Source: Rhipicephalus microplus (taxonomy: Eukaryota; Arthropoda; Arachnida; Ixodida; Ixodidae). Taken from it: a DNA stretch of 64,000 bases. Shown here in pieces: positions 56,101-64,000 of the stretch (within the stretch, counting starts at the first letter, position 1; each line of letters begins with the position of its first letter). The stretch covers positions 12,043,321 to 12,107,320 of the forward strand of contig NC_134710.1 of assembly GCF_043290135.1 (NCBI RefSeq). Direction: 5' to 3'. The position numbers and the translations under genes were made by a program. The notes below the pieces were generated by a model. The model had not been told where the DNA came from. It ran no database searches and saw only the letters and a program-made list of their open reading frames with translations.

Positions 56101-56938
56101 TGCTCAAGCGACTCACCCCCCCCCCCCCCCTCTTGTTGCCTTCTTCCGCCACGTCTGCATTTGGCGGGGTCAAACACGTGGGAAGTTATCGCATGCACCC
56201 ACTGAGTGACATACAGTGCACTCCCATTAAACAAAACACAGTTATATGAAAAATATATTTAATGCTATAAAGTTTCGAGTTATCTGAATATTCCTTTTGT
56301 TTAAATCAGTTAAATGTAACTGAAATGAGTGAAATGAACATTGGAAATGACCATGGTAGTCTAGCAATATGAAACAAGTACGAAAGCTAGCCAAGCCAAT
56401 CCAGCAATCACACATGCTCACGCACACCACGCAACAACTGACTGCTTGTCATAAATTTGAAAGGGAAAAAAGAAGAAACTAGCAGTTGTTTCATGTTTGA
56501 ATACAACCGCTGAGCGAAGCTCGTTAGAAATGGGACACAAACGACTATGTGCCTGATCTCGCTGCTGGCCTTTATGAAGGCAGTAGGTAGGGAGGGGCAG
56601 GCTAGAGTGTCAGCTGGTTTCAGTGGCAGGAATGACTGAACGAGTAAGTGTACATCGCGCGCAGCGCAAGCCATCTGCCGCTGTGCCTGTGCTTTCTCTG
56701 TTCCCGAAACGTGCACCTGTGGTTTTGCTAGGCATGCTTGCCCAATGCAGGGAGCTCCGAATGCAGAGTGTGGGCCTAAGGACAGGGTTCATGTGCATCC
56801 TTGAAACCCTTGAAGACCCTTGAATTTGAAAAGTTTGTTTCAAGGCCTTGAAAGTGCTGGAATTTTCGCATATCTTTGAAAATCCTTGAATTTGCTTTTT
56901 TTCTTTTTTAAATAAACTGCAGATTTCACGGCTGATTA
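53169..56938. other. TCERG1 intron segment, old repeats only
   Basis: A 13-base poly(G) at 53218-53230, a dispersed repeat at 53255-53575 (partner 37764-38045), T-rich runs near 53905-53930 and 55326-55344, and a 15-base poly(C) at 56116-56130. At 56216 CAGTGCACTCCCATTAAAC after TA looks like another pogo-type terminus without a visible partner. No gene. Confidence 0.5.
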
Positions 56939-57321
56939 TTTGTGACGCCATAAATGTAGCAGGTGGCATATGTAATGGGCCTATCACAAAAGAATTGAGA
57001 ACATCAGTAGCTTCTGCACGGAACCAACACCGTGCATTTCTGGACACTCAGAAAAAGCAGGAGTAGGAGGATGAGAAACAGAAAAAGAAATGTTGAATTG
57101 AGGAGGTGGTCAAAATGCTTACAAAAAAGAAAAAGAAACTAGCAGCCGCCATTAAGGAATTAACAGCTACAGCAGACTCATATGCTGAAAAGGCAGAGAC
57201 AATTGGGGATCTCACGTGCATCATCAAGTCAAACAGCCTTAGGAAGACTGCGAAGACCATGCAGCAGGAGATAGTGGATGTTGATATCAAAATTCAGAAA
57301 AAGCAAAAGGGCATTGCATAA
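56939..57321 (+). pseudogene. C-terminal remnant of a hAT-like transposon protein
   Basis: In one frame from about 56941: 'CDAINVAGGICNGPITKELR', 'SARNQHRAFLDTQKKQE', two stops, then 72 codons of Lys/Glu-rich coiled coil ('KELTATADSYAEKAETIGD', 'SNSLRKTAKTMQQEIVDVD') ending at 57321. This pattern is the tail of a transposon-derived protein family widespread in arthropods that I associate with hAT-type elements. That assignment is from memory of the tail and not from a catalytic domain, which is absent. The flanking 'ccttgaa'-rich sequence (56795-56900 and 57495-57545) seems to belong to the same repeat. Confidence 0.5.
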
Positions 57322-57599
57322 TGACTGTTCCTTATTTTTTCCTATCTGAATAAAAATTGGAGCCATGTTGGACATCTGCTCAAGTGATGTTACCCTCTTT
57401 TTTTTTTAAATTATAGTTATTTCAAGTTTTTATCCTCCCCCGAACATGCGTTATTTAGGTTTCTAACAGACAATGGCAAATTCACTCGCTTTGACCTGAA
57501 AGTACTTGAAAACCGTTGAATTTTTCTCATTTAAACGAGCATCGACCCTGTGAGGAGCTTTGCTCCTAAAAAACAGCAGCACAATGCACTTTCTAGTGA

Positions 57600-58560
57600 T
57601 CACGCTCCTACACCTACTGTGCCAAAGTACGCCAAATCAGATTTACTGTGCCATCCTGATAATATCAACGGAAATTGCGATAAGCTACGATAGTCACATT
57701 TGGGAGCATCTATCACCAGCAATAGCCACGCCGGCGCGTCAGTACATGAGCACCTTGTTCTTGGGGTCACCAAAGTCACAATTATGTTCTTATTTTATTT
57801 CGTTGAATTAGCTGTGGTGCCCACACAACTCTGTTTTACAAGTCCGCTTAATGGCAAAACGCGCTCTCCGCAGGGGCTCGTGACGTCTAGTCCAAGTGGT
57901 AACATGAAGGCGATTTGTCGTCCGTTCCAGGAATGCTGCTGGTAGTGTGTTTGAAGAGTTGCGCAACGTGTAATAAAGCAATTTTCACTAATAACTGCGC
58001 GCGTATCGCCAGAATATCTGTCACATATATGTCTGTACATCTCTATCTAATTTTTCGTGCTTTGTGTATGCAGAATACATGTAAATTGTGCGAACACGTT
58101 GACACTTTTTTTCTAATATACTTTATCGATGAATCATCTTACAGAAGAGCTTTTTTGTAAGTCCTTTCACCAGCACATCCGTGTTTATAATCACTGCGGC
58201 GATAAAAGCCCCTAAAAGACCCTACCCTTTCGAACTCGAGGTTGCTAGGGTTTGAATGGAAAATTCTCGCATGCTTTCTTTTTAAATGTCATCTCATTTA
58301 TAAAAGCATAAAGCCATCGCTGACGGCTCTGGTGTCGGAAAGCCTTTGAAGTGTCTATGCCTTGTTACACGTCCGCCTCTCGCTTTCCAGGGTCGATAGC
58401 TGACTGTTAAAAAAATTAACATCACGGCATCGCATTTGTTGCTTTGTTTTGAAGGGAGGGGTGGAGTTGAGGCTGCTACGTCGCTTGAAGTTGCTGGCGC
58501 GCGCTATCTCGAGGCATAATGAGACCACTCATTAACTTTCTGTAATGTAACAAGCACCTA
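57600..58560 (+). repeat. Dispersed repeat, copy B
   Basis: Collinear with 7935-9115 plus 11765-11965. It is continuous here, so it shows the arrangement before the insertion in copy A. Confidence 0.65.
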
Positions 58561-58869
58561 GCCATGCGAGCGTTTGCTTTTTAGCGACCGATATTGTTCT
58601 ATGGTGAGATGCATGTGGAATTAAGATAATGTAGCCTTCTTCAGCTTGGCACTGAAATTGAACATTTTTCAGTGGCTGAAACTTTGGTAGAAGACGACGG
58701 CTGTGCTCCATCTAGCACATCACGCCACATGCGCCATGGTAAAATGGTGGTCGCCGGGGCTTAGAACTGATGACTTCTAAGCCTTATTTTGCACTTGAAT
58801 ATTATTTTACAGCCCACTTTTCTAGTCTGTATTGGCAAAATAAATCTTTACAACTAGTTTTTGTTGAAA

Positions 58870-59300
58870 ACCACAAACTTTTAGGTGGCTCAGTCGTGGA
58901 CATTTTTCATTAGTTTCATTAGTCTGAGGTCTAATAGCTATGAAACAAGAATTGAATTGGGAGCTGCTTTCATCGCGTAGAAGAAAATTGCAATTAAAAC
59001 TTTTATATCTAATATTTAATAATAAAACTGGAATCAATAAGGATATGTATTTACAGACGCCGTATTATTTGTCAAATCGAATTGATCATCCTTTTAAACT
59101 AAGGGAATACCGTCCCAGGACTGGAATTTTTGCAAATTCTTTTTTTGTCAGAACAATACATGAGTGGAATGGGCTCACAAGTGTACAAGTGTCTGCTGTA
59201 AATGAAAATTTGTTTTTTTTTTTTTTTCCGAATCTGTAACTCCCCTGCTATAACGCCTTAGGGTGCTGCAGGTATACTTCGAATAAAGAATAAAGTGTTG
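58870..59300 (+). mobile_element. 5'-truncated non-LTR retrotransposon (LINE) 3' end
   Basis: An open frame from 58940 encodes 'LNWELLSSRRRKLQLKLLYL', 'YLSNRIDHPFKLREYRPRTG' and 'NSFFVRTIHEWNGL'. This is the C-terminal part of the reverse transcriptase ORF of CR1/Jockey-type LINEs, where 'WN.L' near the end is typical. A short 3' UTR ends in repeated 'gaataaa' units (59280-59296), a LINE-like tail. The RT catalytic part is missing. Confidence 0.7.
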
Positions 59301-59715
59301 CTTATGTTTTGTTGACTTGGAGTTGGTGCACATTCAGCTTTGATGTCATAATGTTCAGCGTGTGCTGTGTGTGTGTTTGTAAATTGCAGTGGTTTTTACT
59401 AAATATTGAATACTGATGAAGCAACCGAACCAGACTTGCTCTCATGTCTGGTTGCTTCTTCAATATACAGAACTTTTGGTGCTTCAAAGCTGCTCGAAAA
59501 TAGCATAATTCCTGTTTCCTGAGCTGCGTCAAAGAGTGAAACGCGTGAAGCCCTGATTGAGCTGGGCAACTTGTGTTCATCTTGATTAAATTGAAGCAAA
59601 GCTCACTGGCTAAAACCCAGCTCAATGTGAGGGCAGAATTAGCGTATTACAGTAAAGTTTTCCCTTGAAGAAGTTCACCTTTTTAATTGCTAAGTGCCTA
59701 TAATTATTGGTGCAG
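59301..59715. other. TCERG1 intron end
   Basis: No element recognised. The acceptor TATTGGTGCAG lies at 59705-59715. Confidence 0.5.
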
Positions 59716-59924
59716 GTGTCGGCATTTTCAACTTGGGAAAAGGAGCTGCACAAGATTGTATTCGACAGTCGGTACCTGCTGTTGACGTCTAAGGAGCGCA
59801 AACAGGTATTTGAAAAATATGTGAAGGAGCGTGCCGAGGAGGAACGACGGGAGAAGCGAAACAAGATGCGTGAACGCAAGGACCAGTTCCAGCAGCTGCT
59901 TGAAACAGCTGGCCTCAACAGCAA
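59716..59924 (+). CDS. TCERG1: TCERG1 exon encoding FF domain 1
   Basis: Acceptor GGTGCAG and donor GTAAGT. Phase 0 on entry, and two bases (aa) are left at the exit. 69 codons start '[20 protein letters not shown]' and continue '[20 protein letters not shown]'. They include the two FF-domain signature aromatic positions (F4 and F32, counting V as 1) and a basic helix ('[17 protein letters not shown]'). This is close to identical to FF1 of animal TCERG1. FF domains bind the phosphorylated polymerase II tail and splicing/elongation proteins. Confidence 0.96.
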
Positions 59925-62493
59925 GTAAGTGACATGCTCAATTTTTAGGAGCATAGCTTTAAGGCATAGGCTTATCCGGCGTCGTAGTAGTTGCAGTAGC
60001 CACTGCCATAGCGATGGCTCTGTGGCGCTCACACCGCTAGTACTCGGTTAGCCCGCTAGAAGGTGCTGCGGCGCTCACTCCTGTTTTCTGGCAGTCTGTG
60101 TGCTTCACGTATGAGCGACAAACCCTCCGCCGTCTTTGTCTGCAGTGGCTGCAGCACGTGCTGCAGTGAGAGCCCGCGAAGCCGAAGGCGCATGAGAGTG
60201 TCAGCAAGACGATCCTAAGCTGAGAGCCCACAGAGTGGCGGTGAAAAGCGCACAAAGTGTTTGTCACGTCTTTACATGACAATTAAGTTGGCAATATTTA
60301 CGAAGGCTTCATGGTTAACCACTGTTCTTCCAAAGCTGCACCCAGTCACCGTCATTCACTCTTGGATATGTTGCAATTTTTTAAAAATTCCAACTGACTG
60401 TGCGATTATGTGCTGTAATGTGTGCTACAAGTTCCTTCCAGTGGCTAGAAGCTTTCTTCTTAATTATTCATGACAAGAAGCTTCTCTGGGAAAATACTTT
60501 GAGCTGCATATTTGAGTGAAGTGACTCTCATGGGTGGTGCAGCTGTGCCAATCACAGCAAAGTGCTAGAATGCTCTGTGATTCTTACTGCAGCCAAGCAT
60601 TCCTTGGGCAACCTAAAAAAAGTGGGTGCTCGGGCAAACATTGGCATGGTGTTCACGGCTTCAAATACCATATTTATTTAGTCTTGGCTTAAAGTTTTTT
60701 TTTTTAATTTCTTGGCATCAAAGTCCGTTAGTAGCCAAGCCATCCATGGTATGCACGTGAGGTTGCCATTTTGATCATTGTGGCGAGCGTTGGGGCGAGC
60801 GTTCGTCATTTCGAGTTGCGCCTCGAGTGATCTGTGTGGGGCATAGCTTATTCGCACCAAACAGCCAGTGTCATTACAGTGCCGCTTATAAAAGGAACCT
60901 TGTCTTAGCCACGTAGTCATCATTCAAGGTTCAAGCCGGGCGGTACTTTAAACATTGTTGGAGGAGCTGCAGCGGGGAACGACGACCCGGGAACTTGTGC
61001 GCTCCTTTAAAAAGTGTCGGCATATCTATCCAATATGCTTGATGGCAGCGAGAATCGCGCACTATTTCAAGACAGTGGCAGATAAGCCACTGACGAGGGA
61101 AGCAGTGACAGCTCAGAATGAGCGTGGCATTGGCAAGCGGGGCATTGGAAAGCGCGGCATCTTTATGATGCAACTGGACGCAGGGTGAAAAAAAATGACA
61201 AAGAAACACGCAATAGGACTTGAGGCTGTACGTTTCTTGAGTTATTTGCATCATGAACCAACTGCTTTGTTTTATCTTCATGTTGTAGCTGGTGGTTAAT
61301 ACACAGTAAGTTTAGTGTATAGCTAGGCCGCCACTACCGACAGGTACATATTAAACAGGTTTCACTGCATCATGTCAAATGGTTTGTGATGATGACTACC
61401 CAGCAATTTCCTGAAGTTATACATGGAAGGAGCCTATACAGGTCGGAAGGCTGAAAAGGTCTGCTCTATGCATGGCTTGTGTAGAAGCCCAGCTTCGGTT
61501 TCAGCCTTACACAGTCACACTGTGTGCATATCAGCGACCCCTCCCTGTAACTCGAGTCATCACAGCTAGACCAGGTTGGGACGAGTAAGGCAACAGGCTA
61601 GATCAACAAAACAACGCTTAGTCGCTACATTACCAATAATGTGTAAATGTTGTGTAGAGAGATAGTCCTCTCTATGATTAGAGGAAAGGGTAAGGCTTGG
61701 TTCTTTAGGTGATGGCCGGCTGGCAGGGGTTTTGGAGGTGAAGCATTCATGGCTGCTGGCTGGTACAACTACGAGCGTACCCCTGTCTGCTTGTTGGTTT
61801 TGTCCGCAATACTGGTTTACCTCTCCCCTGTGAAGGTTGTTTCCCTCAATGAGGAAGAGCACTCTTTCCCACGAATAAGGAATGTGAGGAATGGCATGCG
61901 CTGGCTGTGTGTTTGAAGGGGTTGGCAGAAAAGCTCTAGTGTCTCAGTCTGAGGGATCGGGCTGTCCTCGCCTGCTAAACAGGTCGTGCCTCCATCAATG
62001 AAACGTGTGCTCCCCCACAAGGCACACTGCAACCACTGGCATCAGATAGTCCACTACAAAGTGAGAGACCTGGTTCTTTGAACCAACAGCTCAGCTATGC
62101 CAGCAAACAATTCGCAGCCTTGCTGGCTCATTTCTCTCGCCTTGTGCTAGATAGTATGTACAAATGCTATGAAAAGAACTTTGCCACTGTGGCGTTAAAC
62201 CATGTTGCCTGGATCTCTGGTTCAATCAAATTTATTTTTTGTATAATATTGAAAATATTTTCTTGCTGCAGTATTATTTGTACATTCTTGTGGCACTTTT
62301 CATGTAAAAATGGATCTTTTGTGGGCTCTACTTTTGGTGCCGATTCTACAGCCTTTGTTATTTCAAGGTTTAACTGCATATGCCACAGTTTTTAGGTGTG
62401 TAGTGGTGAAGTATGCCTGTACCTTTGACTGGAATTTCTTAGAACTATTTATGCTGAGCTTTCTTACGTTGTGTGCCTTGTTTATACTTACAG
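59925..62493. other. TCERG1 intron (2.6 kb)
   Basis: The shortest intron seen. At 60955-61188 a plus-strand frame with a doubled 'GIGKR' (from 'ggcattggcaagcgg') has no recognised domain. 59945-60260 is GC-richer, probably an old repeat. No exon fits the frame. Confidence 0.5.
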
Positions 62494-62644
62494 GTCGACA
62501 TTCAGTGACTTTGCACAAAAATATGGTAAGGATGAGAGGTTCAAGAATATAGAGAAGATGCGGGAGCGAGAAAGCATGTTCAACGACTTTGTCCAGGAGC
62601 TTCGAAAGCTGGAACGAGAAGAGAGATTGAGCCAGAGAGAAAAG
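62494..62644 (+). CDS. TCERG1: TCERG1 exon encoding FF domain 2
   Basis: Acceptor TATACTTACAG and donor GTGGGT. One base completes Lys from the previous exon, then 50 codons in phase 0. 'STFSDFAQKYGKDERFKNIE' and 'KMRERESMFNDFVQELRKLE' follow the FF2 pattern of TCERG1 (F3, F6, F29, F32). It ends 'SQREK', where the vertebrate gene also has an exon border. The next exon (FF3) should lie to the right of the window. Confidence 0.95.
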
Positions 62645-64000
62645 GTGGGTATGCAAGCCTATACTACTTCAGGCAGTGCTCTCGAGGGTAGTCTATCAAT
62701 ATCTCAGGCATGCATTCTCTCTTGTTGTACTGCTTACTTGCAACATCTTTTTTTACACAGATGCACAATTGCAGTGTTAATCACTTCGTGGCTGAGTTTT
62801 ATTTGAGTTTGTTTTCGCACTATTGCCAATTAGAATGGATAAATACATTGCACAACTGTCCAACTCGTGAAACTGAGAGGCCTGATTTTCATTCTTATTC
62901 TCAACTTACTTAGTATTCTGATGTTTTTATTATTTTTGTCAATAAAGCAGGGAATTGATAAAATGTACCACCAGTTGCAGCTTTATGCAGCGCAGTATGT
63001 ATGCTGTCTTGCATATATACTTTTTAACATTCATAATTATTTCTCCAACAAGGCACCTGAAGTTACCTTACATATTCTCACTACTATCATTTCCTAAATG
63101 AAAATTAAGGCTCTCTTCTTTCACTCCTTTTATTTCCACTTTACATTGCTTAGGATAGTGTGTAGGCTAGCAAATGCAAATGGATTGTCATTTGAGCAAT
63201 TATTTAATAAATTAGCTATACGTCAATTTTGCATAAAGAATTAGCAGCATATGTCGGATCACACAATATTTTTATTATGGTAAGACGGTGTCTATGGTGA
63301 TAGCATTAATGTCAGTAATGCCTAGTTGCTAACTTTGTGATTCTTAGTCAGGCTTATTCATCTATTTAGGCATCAGGATAAACAAGCTACATGCATATAT
63401 GTGTGTATGTCATAAATACAGGAAGGTCATTTCTACGGCTCGAAAGAAGAAATAGAAAAAAAAATATCTGGGGCATAATGTTTTATGTCTGGATAAGCAA
63501 AGCTTTTGTGACTTCATTTTATGAGTCTTTTTAATGCTGAACACTTTTTCTATTACATGAGGCACATGCATTTGTAGGACTATCATGTCATCTTTACAAT
63601 TGAAGTGCTGTAATCTCTTCTGTCACTTATCTCTTGCTGAGGCGTTTTCTTTAATATGTGCCGTCCATTCTTGTTTGGGGTGTTACTTTAATCTGTTGAG
63701 TGCCTCAGATAGTTTATTTTTGTTCCAAGAAATGTAAAGCTGCATTTAAATGTCTTTCTCTAGTCTGGCTTGCGTTACTGGCCTTAGCATCTAATGAGAA
63801 AATACTGCTATCTAAATATCAGGAAGTCTGAAAAAAACTTCCACTATTGTTACATTTATGATAAACTTTATACCTTAAAACAGTTACATGGGCACCACTT
63901 CTTTGCGTCATTGTCGGTCGTGTCATCTTTTCATTCCATTTGCATGAATTTGACAGAATTTCTTTTTTGGTGAATTATCTGTGGCTTCTTGCTAAGTATA
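62645..64000. other. TCERG1 intron, distal, open at window edge
   Basis: AT-rich, no exon with an FF3-like start, no element with clear ends. Confidence 0.5.

Noticed and set aside
60955..61188. Open frame with doubled GIGKR near the end
   Set aside because: A short direct repeat but no recognisable protein family. It lies inside a TCERG1 intron.

Overview
The window is animal nuclear DNA, almost certainly from a hard (ixodid) tick. It carries two near-full copies of a tRNA-headed SINE that matches Ruka, described from ticks. It also has spliced exons, very long introns and dense invertebrate transposons. I see no prokaryotic, viral or organellar gene order.

The only host gene I can support is the tick orthologue of TCERG1 (CA150), a nuclear WW/FF-domain factor that couples RNA polymerase II elongation to splicing. 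Four plus-strand exons (22738-22777, 40722-40932, 59716-59924, 62494-62644) join in phase. They cover the linker before the FF repeats, then FF1 and FF2. The gene runs off the right edge. The WW-domain exons are not visible and presumably lie off the left edge. Two introns are about 18-19 kb and hold most of what follows.

Layout. 1-1055: 5' end of a broken Tigger/pogo transposon. 1471-3598: non-coding TIR/TA element. 5169-5474: lone half-THAP exon. 7451-16570: old repeats. 16575-21297: Ty3/gypsy element 1, reverse strand, with a Ruka SINE at a deletion in its RT. 22081-26670: Ruka, a Tigger-derived MITE and a foldback element. 26678-29096: internally deleted P-like element that still encodes a THAP-only protein. 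31692-36901: Ty3/gypsy element 2, reverse strand, nearly full length, several lesions. 38573-39735: TIR and TTAA MITEs. 42341-47812: complete P-like DNA transposon, reverse strand, nine exons, 915-codon transposase with every splice junction in phase. 48332-53168: very young Gmr1-like gypsy element, reverse strand, with a SCAN-like Gag, its integrase core and RT deleted. 53169-64000: old repeats, a hAT-like remnant, a LINE 3' end, and the FF exons.

The most notable signal is the P-like pair: an apparently intact transposase gene, and 13 kb away (left end to left end, about 16 kb) a KP-like deletion derivative that keeps only the THAP DNA-binding part. All three LTR elements and the intact P-like gene are antisense to TCERG1. 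All splice sites, LTR ends and target duplications were read by eye. Family assignments come from recognised motifs, not database searches.
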